Shown: one piece after another, positions 14,678 to 23,550 of the stretch
Layout of the letters: the number at the start of each line of letters is the position of its first letter
Position numbering within the stretch: position 1 is the first letter of the stretch
NCBI GenBank assembly: GCA_038748365.1
Contig: JBCDIZ010000011.1
Location: forward strand, 12,708-76,707
Length of the DNA stretch: 64,000 nt
Source of the DNA: Alterisphingorhabdus sp038748365
GTDB lineage: Bacteria; Pseudomonadota; Alphaproteobacteria; Sphingomonadales; Sphingomonadaceae
Direction: 5' to 3'
Notes under the pieces: model-generated
Told to the model about the DNA's origin: nothing
Databases searched by the model: none
What the model saw: only the letters and a program-made list of their open reading frames with translations
Made by a program: the position numbers and the translations under genes

Positions 14678-17368
14678 ATGACCGATTTCCTCCTCGAACT
14701 GCTCTCCGAAGAAATCCCGGCGCGGATGCAGGCCAAGGCGCGGGCCGATCTGGAGCGGCTGTTCACCGCGCAACTGGCCGAGGCCGGGCTCAAGGCCGAG
14801 AGCATCACCACCTACTCCACCCCGCGGCGGCTGGCGCTGATCGCGCGTGGTCTGCCGGATGAGACTGAGGCGGTGCATGATGAGGTCAAGGGCCCACCCG
14901 AGGGCGCGCCGGATCAGGCGGTGGATGGTTTCTGCCGAAAGAACGGCGTTACCCGCGATCAGCTGGAAGTGCGTGAGGTCAAGGGGCGCGCGACCTATTT
15001 CGCCGTGATCAACACCCCGGGCCGCGCCACCAGCGATGTGCTGGCTGAAGCAATCCCGGCGATCATACACGCCTTCCCATGGCCGAAATCGATGCGCTGG
15101 GGCAAAGCCAGCATCAGCACTGAAAGCCTGCGCTGGGTACGGCCGTTACAAGGCATTATCGCGCTGTTCGGCAGCGATGTGATCGAATGCGAAGTCGATG
15201 GCATAAAGGCTGATCGCGTTACTGTCGGCCATCGCTTCCATTATGGCGCGTCCCCGGCAAGTCTTGTCGAGAGTCTGGCCGATATGATCCCGCTGGAGCG
15301 CATCGCCGCGAGCAGTTCGACGCATAGCGATATTCCGCTGATCACCATCAACAGCGCTGATGACTATGCGACAAGCCTGCGCGGCGGGCATGTGATTGTC
15401 GATCATGAAGAGCGGCAGAACATCATCCGCGACGGCGCGGCCAAAGCGGCGGCGGATGCCGGTCTGGTGCTGGTCGAGGATGAGGGGCTGGTGATCGAGA
15501 ATGCCGGCCTCACCGAATGGCCGGTGCCGCTGCTCGGGCGCTATGACGAGGCGTTTCTCGATGTCCCCGAAGAGGTGATCCAGCTGACGGCGCGGGTGAA
15601 CCAGAAATATTTTATCTGCCGTACCCCCCTCCCGCCTGCGGGAGGGGACGGGGGAGGGCCTGAAAATGGCTCAACCTCTGCACAAGAAAATCCCTCCCCT
15701 AACCCCTCCCGCAAGCGGGAGGGGAACTTGGCCCCGGCCTTTGTCTGCACCGCCAATATCGATGCCAGCGATGGCGGCAAGGCGGTGGTCGCGGGCAATG
15801 AAAAGGTGCTCGCCGCGCGGCTCGCCGATGCGAAATTCTTCTGGGAGTTGGACCAGAAAACGCCGCTGGAGGTTCATGCCGAGAAGCTGAAGGATATCGT
15901 CTTCCACGAGAAGCTGGGCACCGTCGCCGACAAGGTGGAACGCGTCGCCAAGCTGGCGCGCTGGTTGTGTGAGGAGGGCATCATTCCTCCCCGGAACGGG
16001 GAGGTGGCAGGCGCCGTAGCCCAAGCGAAGGCGGCTGACGGAGGGGGTTCTCCATCAGGCACAGCGCAAGCGGACACCCCCCTCCACCGCGCAAGCGCGG
16101 TCCCCCTCCCCGCAAGCGGGGAGGAATTGGCGGACCTCGCCGGACAGGCGGCTAGACTGTGCAAGGCCGATCTGGTGACCGAGATGGTCGGCGAATTCCC
16201 GGAATTACAGGGCCTTATGGGCGGCTATTATGCCGAGAAGGAAGGTCTCGACCCGCAAGTCGCCGCCGCCATCCGCGACCATTACAAGCCGGTGGGGCAG
16301 GGCGATGATGTGCCGACCGAGTCGGTAACAGTTGCGGTGAGTTTGGCGGATAAGTTGGATTCAATCCTTTGTTTTTTTGCAATCAATGAAGCTCCGACAG
16401 GATCCAAAGATCCATTTGCATTGAGGCGTTCAGCAATAGGAATCTTACGTTTGCTAGAGGGCAATGGTCTCCAAATGTCTGTGGGGCGAGTTTTGTACAG
16501 ACATTTGCAGACGCTCTTTTGGAACCATTACTGGATTATTGCTTCGGAACTAGAATTACGACGTACAAGAACTCTTGGCCAGCAACCAAGAAGCAGGGAT
16601 TCTAAAGAATTTCGAAATGCTTATGGCTATTTGCTAGAAAACGACCCTTTCCAGAGCAATGTCGATGGCATGGAGGTCCTTCTAGACTTGTTTCATGAAG
16701 ACTCTGAAATATCTCCAATAGGGACAGAGGCCGATATCGTAGAAGCATTCGGTCGCAATGCGCTGGCAGAAGTACCTAATCTCCTCGACTTCTTCGCCGA
16801 TCGCCTCAAAATCCAGCAGCGCGAAAAGGGTGTTCGCCATGACTTGATCGACGCCGTATTCGCACTGGGTGGCGAGGATGATCTGGTCCGTCTGCTCGCT
16901 CGTGTGAAGGCGTTGCAAGGCTTTGTCGAAACCGAGGACGGTACCAATTTGCTCGCTGGCTATAAGCGCGCGGCGAATATTTTGAAGAAAGAGGAAAAGC
17001 CCTCTCCCCTTCAGGGGAGAGGGTTGGGAGAGGGGGCTGTCGACTCTGATGCAGCGCCTGCGGATGGTCCCCGCCCCCTAACCCCCTCCCCTGAAGGGGT
17101 GGGGGAATATACCCCCGAACCCGCCGAAGCCGCATTGATCACCGCACTGACCGAAGCAAAGCCTGCGACTGCGAAAGCCGTCGAAGAAGAACGCTTTGAA
17201 GACGCGATGACCGCGCTGGCATCGCTGCGCGCCCCTATCGACGCGTTTTTCGACACCGTCACCGTCAATGACGAGAATGCGGATAAACGCGCCGCGCGGC
17301 TGGCTTTGCTGGCGGATATTCGCAATACCATTCACACTGTTGCCGATTTCTCGAAGATTGAAGGCTGA
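14678..17368 (+). CDS. glyS: Glycyl-tRNA synthetase beta subunit carrying in-frame repeats
   Basis: 896 residues, against roughly 690-750 for most family members. The core is clear: LLELLSEEIPARMQAKA at the start, YSTPRRLALIARGL, TNSLRWVRP-like TESLRWVRPLQGIIALF, FHEKLGTVADKVERVAKLA, CKADLVTEMVGEFPELQG, GSKDPFALRRSAIGILRLLE, and the C-terminal DALR-type anticodon domain. Three Pro/Gly/Arg-rich insertions (about residues 317-350, 437-484 and 775-810) are palindromic repeats translated in frame. A segment at about 16340-16740 uses very different, AT-rich codons and is longer than in relatives. GGGGAGAA precedes the ATG at 14678. The frame is unbroken, so the protein is probably made. Confidence 0.94.
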   Translation: MTDFLLELLSEEIPARMQAKARADLERLFTAQLAEAGLKAESITTYSTPRRLALIARGLPDETEAVHDEVKGPPEGAPDQAVDGFCRKNGVTRDQLEVREVKGRATYFAVINTPGRATSDVLAEAIPAIIHAFPWPKSMRWGKASISTESLRWVRPLQGIIALFGSDVIECEVDGIKADRVTVGHRFHYGASPASLVESLADMIPLERIAASSSTHSDIPLITINSADDYATSLRGGHVIVDHEERQNIIRDGAAKAAADAGLVLVEDEGLVIENAGLTEWPVPLLGRYDEAFLDVPEEVIQLTARVNQKYFICRTPLPPAGGDGGGPENGSTSAQENPSPNPSRKREGNLAPAFVCTANIDASDGGKAVVAGNEKVLAARLADAKFFWELDQKTPLEVHAEKLKDIVFHEKLGTVADKVERVAKLARWLCEEGIIPPRNGEVAGAVAQAKAADGGGSPSGTAQADTPLHRASAVPLPASGEELADLAGQAARLCKADLVTEMVGEFPELQGLMGGYYAEKEGLDPQVAAAIRDHYKPVGQGDDVPTESVTVAVSLADKLDSILCFFAINEAPTGSKDPFALRRSAIGILRLLEGNGLQMSVGRVLYRHLQTLFWNHYWIIASELELRRTRTLGQQPRSRDSKEFRNAYGYLLENDPFQSNVDGMEVLLDLFHEDSEISPIGTEADIVEAFGRNALAEVPNLLDFFADRLKIQQREKGVRHDLIDAVFALGGEDDLVRLLARVKALQGFVETEDGTNLLAGYKRAANILKKEEKPSPLQGRGLGEGAVDSDAAPADGPRPLTPSPEGVGEYTPEPAEAALITALTEAKPATAKAVEEERFEDAMTALASLRAPIDAFFDTVTVNDENADKRAARLALLADIRNTIHTVADFSKIEG
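15624..15726. repeat. Palindromic repeat, family B, inside glyS (copy 1)
   Basis: Two terminal hairpins with the same stem, CCCCTCCCGC / GCGGGAGGGG, at 15626-15647 and 15703-15724, with GGGGGAGGG and CCCTCCCC between them that can also pair. It is translated in frame within glyS, between YFICR and AFVCTANI, adding roughly 35 residues. Confidence 0.88.
15985..16126. repeat. Palindromic repeat, family B, inside glyS (copy 2)
   Basis: Starts with hairpin CCTCCCC-N5-GGGGAGG at 15986-16004 and ends with CCTCCCCGC-AA-GCGGGGAGG at 16105-16124. Internal words (GCCGTAGC, AGCGAAGG, ACGGAGGGGG, CCCCCTCCACC) match the intergenic copies at 24422-24600 and 32657-32794. It is read in frame as a stretch rich in Pro, Gly and Ala. 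Confidence 0.9.
17000..17105. repeat. Palindromic repeat, family B, inside glyS (copy 3)
   Basis: Hairpin CCCTCTCCCCT-TC-AGGGGAGAGGG at 17000-17023 and a second imperfect hairpin CCCCCTCCCCTGAAGGGGTG extending to 17105. It is translated within the C-terminal part of GlyS, before the last helices of the anticodon-binding domain. Confidence 0.86.
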
Positions 17369-17392
17369 GGCGCAATAGAGGCACCTGAACTC

Positions 17393-20053
17393 ATGACCCA
17401 ATATGTTTACAAATTTGGCGGCGGCGTGGCCGAGGGGAGTGCGGATGATCGCAATCTGCTCGGCGGCAAGGGCGCGAATCTGGCGGAGATGGCGGCGATT
17501 GGTCTGCCGGTGCCGCCGGGCTTCACCATCTCGACCGAGATGTGCACCCGCTATTATGATGATGGCGAGCGCTTCCCCGAAAGCCTGAAGGCCGATGTTG
17601 CCGCGGGCGTCAAACATATCGAGGCGATCACCGGCAAGCGCTTTGGCGGCGCGGATGATCCGCTACTGGTTTCGGTGCGTTCGGGCGCGCGGGTGTCGAT
17701 GCCGGGCATGATGGACACGGTGCTTAATCTCGGCCTGAATGACGCCACCGTTGCCGGGCTGGCGAGCATTTCGGGCGATGAGCGTTTCGCCTGGGACAGC
17801 TATCGCCGTTTCATCCAGATGTATTCCGATGTGGTGCTCGGGCTGGAGCATGATCTGTTTGAGGAAGCGCTGGAGATCATCAAGGAAGACAATGGCTTCT
17901 TTCTCGATACCGAGATGGAGTCTAGCCATTGGCAGGCGCTAGTGGGCGAGTATAAAGAGATTGTCGAGCGCGAATGGGGCAAGCCTTTCCCGCAGGATGC
18001 CGAGGAGCAGCTTTGGGGTGCGATTTCGGCGGTGTTCGGCTCATGGCAGTCGGAGCGGGCCAAGGTTTATCGCCGGTTGAACGACATTCCCGCCGACTGG
18101 GGCACCGCGGTCAATGTACAGGCGATGGTGTTCGGCAATATGGGCGAAACCTCGGCCACCGGCGTGGCGTTTACCCGCAACCCGTCCGACGGCACGCACG
18201 CTTATTATGGCGAATGGCTGGTCAATGCGCAGGGTGAGGATGTTGTCGCCGGTATTCGCACACCGCAATATCTCACCAAAGCCGCGCGCGAGGAAGCGGG
18301 CGCCAAGCCGCTGAGCATGGAAGAGGCGATGCCCGAAACCTATGTTGAGCTGGCGCGGGTGTTTGATCTGCTCGAAGCGCATTATCGCGATATGCAGGAT
18401 ATCGAGTTCACCGTGGAGCGCGGCCAGCTATGGATGCTGCAGACCCGCAGCGGCAAGCGTACCGCCAAGGCGGCGCTGAAGATCGCGGTCGATATGGCGG
18501 GCGAGGGCCTGATCAGCGAGCAGGAGGCGGTGCTGCGCGTCGATCCAATGGCGCTCGACCAGCTGCTACACCCGACGCTCGATCCGGATGCGGCGCGCGA
18601 TGTGCTGACCAGCGGATTGCCGGCATCGCCCGGCGCGGCTTCGGGCGTGATCGTGTTCGATGCCGATACCGCCGAGCGCCGTAATGAGATGGGCGACAGC
18701 GTGATATTGGTGCGCGTTGAAACCAGCCCCGAGGATATTCACGGCATGCACGCGGCCAAGGGCATTTTGACCGCGCGTGGCGGCATGACCAGCCACGCCG
18801 CCGTGGTGGCGCGTGGCATGGGGCGGCCCTGTGTCTCGGGTGCGGGTGGCCTGATCATTGATGCCAAGGCGGGGACGCTGACGATTACCGGACGTGAATT
18901 CCGCGAGGGCGATGTGCTCACCATTGACGGTTCGACCGGCGAAGTGATGGCGGGCGAAGTGCCGACGATCCAGCCTGAGCTGGTCGGCGATTTCGGCACG
19001 CTGATGGGCTGGGCTGACACCGTGCGGCGCCTTGCGGTGCGGACCAATGCAGAGACGCCGCTCGATTGCCAGACGGCGCGCGATTTTGGTGCGGAAGGTA
19101 TTGGCCTGTGCCGTACCGAGCATATGTTCTTTGACAGTGCCCGGATTACCGCGGTGCGCCAGATGATCCTGGCCGAGAATGAAGATGGCCGCCGCGCGGC
19201 GCTGGCGAAATTGCTGCCCGAACAGCGCGCTGACTTCGCCCGGATTTTCGAGATTATGGTCGGCCTGCCGGTGACAATCCGCCTGCTCGATCCGCCGCTG
19301 CATGAATTCTTGCCGCATGGCGAGGCAGAGTTTGCCGAAGTCGCTGAAGCCGCCGATGTCGGTGTTGAAACCCTCAAGCGCCGGGTCGCCGAGCTGCACG
19401 AGTTTAACCCGATGCTCGGCCATCGCGGCTGTCGTCTTGGCGTGACCTATCCGGAAATCTATGAGATGCAGGCGCGGGCAATCTTTGAAGCGGCCTGCGA
19501 CGTTGCCGAGGCCAGCGGTGAAGCACCGATCCCCGAGGTGATGATCCCGCTGGTCGCCACCCGCAAGGAACTGGCGCTGATGCGCGATGTTGTCGACAGC
19601 ACCGCCAAGGCGGTGTTCGCCGAAAAGGGCCGCGAGATTGCTTATCTCGTCGGCACCATGATCGAGCTGCCGCGTGCGGCGCTTATGGCCGATCATATCG
19701 CCAATGAAGGCGAGTTTTTCAGCTTTGGCACCAATGACTTGACGCAGACAGCTCTGGGCGTTTCTCGCGATGATGCAGCGCGCTTCCTCGGCCAATATGT
19801 CGATAAGGGCATTTATCCGCGTGATCCCTTTGTCAGTCTCGATATTGAAGGCGTTGGCCAGCTGATCGAGATTGCGGTCGAAAAGGGCCGCGCCACCCGC
19901 CCCGATATCAAACTCGGCATTTGCGGCGAGCATGGCGGCGATCCGGCAAGTATCGCGTTCTGCGATCATGTCGGCCTCGACTATGTCAGCGCCTCGCCTT
20001 ATCGCGTGCCGATTGCGCGACTGGCTGCGGCGCAAGCAGCGCTCAAAAGCTAA
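17393..20053 (+). CDS. ppdK: Pyruvate, phosphate dikinase
   Basis: 886 residues, normal length. It interconverts pyruvate, ATP and Pi with PEP, AMP and PPi. Domains in order: N-terminal nucleotide-binding domain (GGKGANLAEMAAIGLPVPPGF), the phosphohistidine domain with GGMTSHAAVVARGMG (catalytic His near residue 468), and the PEP/pyruvate TIM barrel with GIGLCRTEHMFF, FGTNDLTQTALG and LGICGEHGGDP holding the catalytic Cys. AGAGG lies 11 bases before the ATG. It begins 24 bases after glyS and probably belongs to the same transcript. Confidence 0.97.
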   Translation: MTQYVYKFGGGVAEGSADDRNLLGGKGANLAEMAAIGLPVPPGFTISTEMCTRYYDDGERFPESLKADVAAGVKHIEAITGKRFGGADDPLLVSVRSGARVSMPGMMDTVLNLGLNDATVAGLASISGDERFAWDSYRRFIQMYSDVVLGLEHDLFEEALEIIKEDNGFFLDTEMESSHWQALVGEYKEIVEREWGKPFPQDAEEQLWGAISAVFGSWQSERAKVYRRLNDIPADWGTAVNVQAMVFGNMGETSATGVAFTRNPSDGTHAYYGEWLVNAQGEDVVAGIRTPQYLTKAAREEAGAKPLSMEEAMPETYVELARVFDLLEAHYRDMQDIEFTVERGQLWMLQTRSGKRTAKAALKIAVDMAGEGLISEQEAVLRVDPMALDQLLHPTLDPDAARDVLTSGLPASPGAASGVIVFDADTAERRNEMGDSVILVRVETSPEDIHGMHAAKGILTARGGMTSHAAVVARGMGRPCVSGAGGLIIDAKAGTLTITGREFREGDVLTIDGSTGEVMAGEVPTIQPELVGDFGTLMGWADTVRRLAVRTNAETPLDCQTARDFGAEGIGLCRTEHMFFDSARITAVRQMILAENEDGRRAALAKLLPEQRADFARIFEIMVGLPVTIRLLDPPLHEFLPHGEAEFAEVAEAADVGVETLKRRVAELHEFNPMLGHRGCRLGVTYPEIYEMQARAIFEAACDVAEASGEAPIPEVMIPLVATRKELALMRDVVDSTAKAVFAEKGREIAYLVGTMIELPRAALMADHIANEGEFFSFGTNDLTQTALGVSRDDAARFLGQYVDKGIYPRDPFVSLDIEGVGQLIEIAVEKGRATRPDIKLGICGEHGGDPASIAFCDHVGLDYVSASPYRVPIARLAAAQAALKS

Positions 20054-20070
20054 CCCCACAAGGAGCATTA

Positions 20071-20658
20071 ATGCTGCGTTTCCTCGGCTATCTCTTGTGT
20101 ATCATTCTCGGTCTTGGCACCGGTGGCGGTCTGGCGGCATGGCAATTGCGCAGCGAAGGCATGGCGGCGGGCATTAGCAATGGCCCATGGAGCACCGCTG
20201 ACAATATCGGTACGCGCTCTGCCGATATGCGCACCAGAGCAGTTACTGCGCTGCGCGGGCTCCTCGCCCTGCCGGATAGCGAGGCGGTTTATTACAATAC
20301 TACAGTGGATAGCAAAGGCGAGGCGCTGAACGGTAGCTGCCATTATCGCGTCAGCGGCGGCGCTTTGCCCGCGCGTTGGTGGAGCGTGACCGCTTATGAT
20401 CTTGAAGGCTATCTTATCCCCAATGACAGCGGCCATTATTCGGTGGGCAGCGGCGCGCTGCCAGCAGAAGCAAAAGGGGATTGGTCCTTTATGGTTGGTC
20501 CGGACAATATAATCGCACCGGATACCAAATGGATAGAAGTGCCAGCGGATACGCCATTCGAGTTAACGCTCCGCACCTACCATCCGGCAAAGGCGCTGCT
20601 TGAGGCTAAGGACAGCGTACCCTTGCCAACAATCACCCGGCTGGAGTGCGCGCAATGA
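20071..20658 (+). CDS. DUF1214 domain membrane-anchored protein
   Basis: 195 residues with an N-terminal membrane anchor (FLGYLLCIILGLGTGGGLAAW) and a DUF1214 domain: YYNTTVDSKGEALNGSCHY, WWSVTAYDLEGYLIPND, then LRTYHPAKALL. In many genomes DUF1214 is paired with or fused to DUF1254; here the next gene is DUF1254. The ATG at 20071 follows AGGAG. Upstream in-frame codons lie inside ppdK. Function of the family is not established. Confidence 0.85.
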   Translation: MLRFLGYLLCIILGLGTGGGLAAWQLRSEGMAAGISNGPWSTADNIGTRSADMRTRAVTALRGLLALPDSEAVYYNTTVDSKGEALNGSCHYRVSGGALPARWWSVTAYDLEGYLIPNDSGHYSVGSGALPAEAKGDWSFMVGPDNIIAPDTKWIEVPADTPFELTLRTYHPAKALLEAKDSVPLPTITRLECAQ

Positions 20659-21191
20659 GGCCGCAGAGCATTATCTTCGGTGTCATTCTGCTGCTGGCTT
20701 CGGGGGTGGGTGGCTATTTCGGCCTGTTCAGCCAGGCACCGAGCTATATTATGGGCCGCGCTTGGGATACCATAACCGAACGTATTGGCGAACCCAATCA
20801 GATGGCCCATGTGCCGCTGGTTGATGCATCATCGCGTGATGTCGTACGACCCAGTCCCGACCTCCTGTACTCAATCTGCCCATTTAATCTGGATAAGGCA
20901 CCACTGCGCCTCTATGCCGAGGCGGTGCCCGATCATTATTGGTCGCTGACGGTGTTCGATGAGGAAACCAATGCCGTTTATGTCCGCAGCGACCGAGATA
21001 CGGATGGTGAGTCGATTGATGTGATCGTTGGCCGCTTCGATCAGCTGGTCAACAAGACCGGCGAGAAGGTGCAGGTGCCGGGCAATAAGGGTATTGCCTT
21101 GATCCGCGTGCTGATGAACGATCGTAGTGAGTTTGATGCGATTGACCCGATCCGTAGCAAATCGACGTGCGAGCCAATTGTGTCAAGATAA
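20655..21191 (+). CDS. DUF1254-like membrane-anchored protein
   Basis: 178 residues with an N-terminal membrane segment (SIIFGVILLLASGVGGYFGLF) and a DUF1254-type domain: AWDTITERIGEPNQMAHVPL, LLYSICPFNLDKAPLRLYAE, YWSLTVFDEETNAVYVRSD. Its ATG at 20655 overlaps the TGA of the DUF1214 gene (ATGA), so the two are coupled and probably form one complex. The two genes end a glyQ-glyS-ppdK run and are followed by a palindromic repeat before a convergent gene. Confidence 0.82.
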   Translation: MRPQSIIFGVILLLASGVGGYFGLFSQAPSYIMGRAWDTITERIGEPNQMAHVPLVDASSRDVVRPSPDLLYSICPFNLDKAPLRLYAEAVPDHYWSLTVFDEETNAVYVRSDRDTDGESIDVIVGRFDQLVNKTGEKVQVPGNKGIALIRVLMNDRSEFDAIDPIRSKSTCEPIVSR

Positions 21192-21205
21192 GGGTATTCC
21201 CTATT

Positions 21206-21285
21206 CCGTTCGGGCTGAGCTTGTCGAAGCCCCGTACTTCTTTTGAAGATATAGAACGGCCCTTCGACAAGCTCAGGGCGAACGG
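21206..21285. repeat. Palindromic repeat, family A, copy 3
   Basis: Arms CCGTTCGGGCTGAGCTTGTC and GACAAGCTCAGGGCGAACGG around an AT-rich spacer. It lies between two convergent genes (DUF1254 and the dihydroorotase-like gene), where a hairpin could end transcription on both strands. Confidence 0.88.
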
Positions 21286-21292
21286 GAAGTGG

Positions 21293-22519
21293 TTACAGCG
21301 CGATCTGCCGACCGCCTTTGAACAGCGCAGTGACACGGCCTTGAACTGGCATCTTGTCAAACGGTGTATTCCCCGCCGCAGCTTCCATTTTCGCTGAATC
21401 GACGACCCAAGGTCGATCCATATCAAACACCATGATATCGGCTTCCATCCCCTCTGTCAGAGCGCCAGCATCAACGCTGAGAATCGCAGCCGGGTTGGCA
21501 GTCAGTTTGGCGATAGCATCGGACAGGCTCAGCACCTTATCACGCACCAGATTGAGGGTCAGAGCAAGCAATGTCTCTGCACCCGCCATACCCGGCTCAG
21601 CATCGGCAAAGGGCAGACGTTTATCCTCGGGACCGCGCGGATCATGGCCTGAGGCGATCACATCGATTGTGCCATCGGTCAGCGCTTCGAGACAGGCCTG
21701 GCGGTCATCTTCACTGCGCAACGGCGGCGACAAGCGGGCGAATGTACGGAAGCCGCCCAGTGCGACATCTGACAGCATGAAATGCGCCGGGGTAATACCG
21801 CAGGTGACCGATAGACCTTCAGCCTTGGCAGTGCGGATCAGATCGAGTCCGGCGCGGGTCGTTACCTGACGGAAATGCACATGCGCGCCGCTTAACCGTA
21901 CCAGCGCGATATCTCGGGCGATGGATATGGCTTCGGCTTCGGCAGGCGCAGAAGGCAGGCCGAGGCGCAGTGCCATTTCGCCATCGGTCGCGACGGCTTT
22001 GCCGGTCAACCCCTGATCTTCGCTATGGACAAACAGCGGTAGATTGAGCGCTGCGCAATATTGCATCAGGCGCAACATGGTACCGCTATCGGCGATCCAG
22101 CCGCGCCCGGTGGCGACGCCGCGCGCGCCAGCATCCTGCATAAGTGCCAGTTCAGCCATTTCCTTGCCCGCCAATTCGCGGGTTGCGCCGCCCAGCGGAT
22201 GGACCCAGAAATCGGGCTTTCCCGACTGCGCAACAAAGCGCACCCGCGCCGGATGGTCGAGCGGCGGGTTCTGATCGGGCATCACCGCAGCGCGCGTGAT
22301 GCCGCCAAAATGGAAGGCGGGCTTGTCGATGGCGAATACGCCGAGATCAATAATACCCGGCGCGACATAATGGCCTCCGGCATCCAGCGCGTCAGCAGGA
22401 GCAATATCGGGATTGATGGCGCTGATCTCATCACCCGACATGGCGAGGGATCCGGCCTCGGATATGCTGCCATCGGGCAGGATGAGTTGGCCATTGGTGA
22501 TGCTGGAGGTATTGCTCAT
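21293..22519 (-). CDS. pyrX: Dihydroorotase-like protein lacking the active site (PyrX/PyrC')
   Basis: 408 residues with the amidohydrolase layout. The family metal motif HxH after PGxID is absent: here it reads APGIIDLGVFAIDKP. The catalytic Asp motif TDHAPH is replaced by SGHDPRG, and no carboxylatable Lys is evident. Two later His regions (FVHSEDQ and AHVHFRQ) remain. This matches the non-catalytic PyrC' of Pseudomonas, which is needed for assembly of aspartate carbamoyltransferase. Its ATG overlaps the pyrB stop by four bases, supporting that partnership. Active dihydroorotase must be encoded elsewhere. Confidence 0.88.
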   Translation of the reverse strand: MSNTSSITNGQLILPDGSISEAGSLAMSGDEISAINPDIAPADALDAGGHYVAPGIIDLGVFAIDKPAFHFGGITRAAVMPDQNPPLDHPARVRFVAQSGKPDFWVHPLGGATRELAGKEMAELALMQDAGARGVATGRGWIADSGTMLRLMQYCAALNLPLFVHSEDQGLTGKAVATDGEMALRLGLPSAPAEAEAISIARDIALVRLSGAHVHFRQVTTRAGLDLIRTAKAEGLSVTCGITPAHFMLSDVALGGFRTFARLSPPLRSEDDRQACLEALTDGTIDVIASGHDPRGPEDKRLPFADAEPGMAGAETLLALTLNLVRDKVLSLSDAIAKLTANPAAILSVDAGALTEGMEADIMVFDMDRPWVVDSAKMEAAAGNTPFDKMPVQGRVTALFKGGRQIAL

Positions 22520-23508
22520 GACCAGCCCTCCACCTGCCGCGCTCTGCGGGTCAGCACATCAAGACAAGCCATACGCATCGCCACGCCCATTTCCACTTGC
22601 TCGGTAACGCTGGAGCGGCCGGGATCATCGGCGACATTGCTGTCAATCTCGACACCGCGATTCATCGGGCCGGGGTGCATCACTAGCGCATCGGGCGAGG
22701 CACGGGTCAGGCGCTCTTCGGTCAGGCCATAAAGCCGCCGATATTCCCGGGTGGAAGGGATAAACTGCCCTTGCATCCGCTCATTTTGCAGCCGCAGCAT
22801 CATTATGACATCCACGCCGTCCAATGCTGCATCAAAATCGGTAAAAGCGGTAACCTGCATTGCCTCAATCGCGCTGGGCATTAGCGAGGGCGGGCCGACT
22901 ACGCGCACTTCCGCGCCCAATGTGCTGAGGCAGATGATGTTCGATCGTGCGACCCGGCTGTGCAAAATGTCGCCGCAAATCGCTATCTTTAGTCCGCCAA
23001 TCTCACCCTTACGGCGGCGGATGGTGAGAGCATCGAGCAGCGCCTGAGTCGGGTGCTCATGGCTGCCGTCGCCAGCATTGAGCACCGGGCAATCGACCTT
23101 GTCGGCGATCAGCTGCACCGCGCCCGAGCTGCCATGGCGGATGACAATCGCATCGGCGCGCATGGCGTTGAGCGTCATTGCCGTGTCGATCAGCGTCTCG
23201 CCCTTTTTGATACTCGATTGCGCCGCATGCATATTGACGACATCGGCGCCAAGGCGCTTGCCAGCGATCTCGAACGACAACAGCGTGCGGGTCGAATTCT
23301 CGAAAAAGGCGTTGATAACGGTCAGGCCTGCCAGCCTGTCATCATGCTTTGACGATTGTTGGTTAAGCGCCACCCATTGCTCGGCCTCGGCCAGAAGATA
23401 CTGAATTTCCCAGGGTTGCAGCCCGGCAATGCCCAGCAAATTGCGGTGCGGAAAGGCATCCGAACCTTCAGGAAAAGGCGGATAGGCTGGAGAATCTGTC
23501 GCTGTCAT
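22516..23508 (-). CDS. pyrB: Aspartate carbamoyltransferase catalytic chain
   Basis: 330 residues; catalyses the first committed step of pyrimidine synthesis. Motifs are FENSTRTLLSFE (carbamoyl-phosphate binding), HGSSGAVQ, GDGSHEHPTQALLD (HPTQ), LRLQNERM and MHPGPMNRGVE. The longest open frame begins at a TTG (23547), but the ATG at 23508 gives the usual length, and I prefer it despite no clear Shine-Dalgarno. The dihydroorotase-like gene follows with a four-base overlap. Confidence 0.95.
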   Translation of the reverse strand: MTATDSPAYPPFPEGSDAFPHRNLLGIAGLQPWEIQYLLAEAEQWVALNQQSSKHDDRLAGLTVINAFFENSTRTLLSFEIAGKRLGADVVNMHAAQSSIKKGETLIDTAMTLNAMRADAIVIRHGSSGAVQLIADKVDCPVLNAGDGSHEHPTQALLDALTIRRRKGEIGGLKIAICGDILHSRVARSNIICLSTLGAEVRVVGPPSLMPSAIEAMQVTAFTDFDAALDGVDVIMMLRLQNERMQGQFIPSTREYRRLYGLTEERLTRASPDALVMHPGPMNRGVEIDSNVADDPGRSSVTEQVEMGVAMRMACLDVLTRRARQVEGWS

Positions 23509-23550
23509 TAAAATGGGAGCATTAGGCACAGTCGGGCGTAACCGCAAGGG

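Noticed and set aside
15624..17105. The glyS inserts taken as frameshifts or sequencing errors
   Set aside because: All three inserts keep the frame, have the same repeat units as intergenic copies, and the GlyS motifs continue on both sides.
18566..20068. A 500-codon minus-strand frame
   Set aside because: It is the antisense shadow of ppdK in high-GC DNA; the plus strand has complete PPDK motifs.
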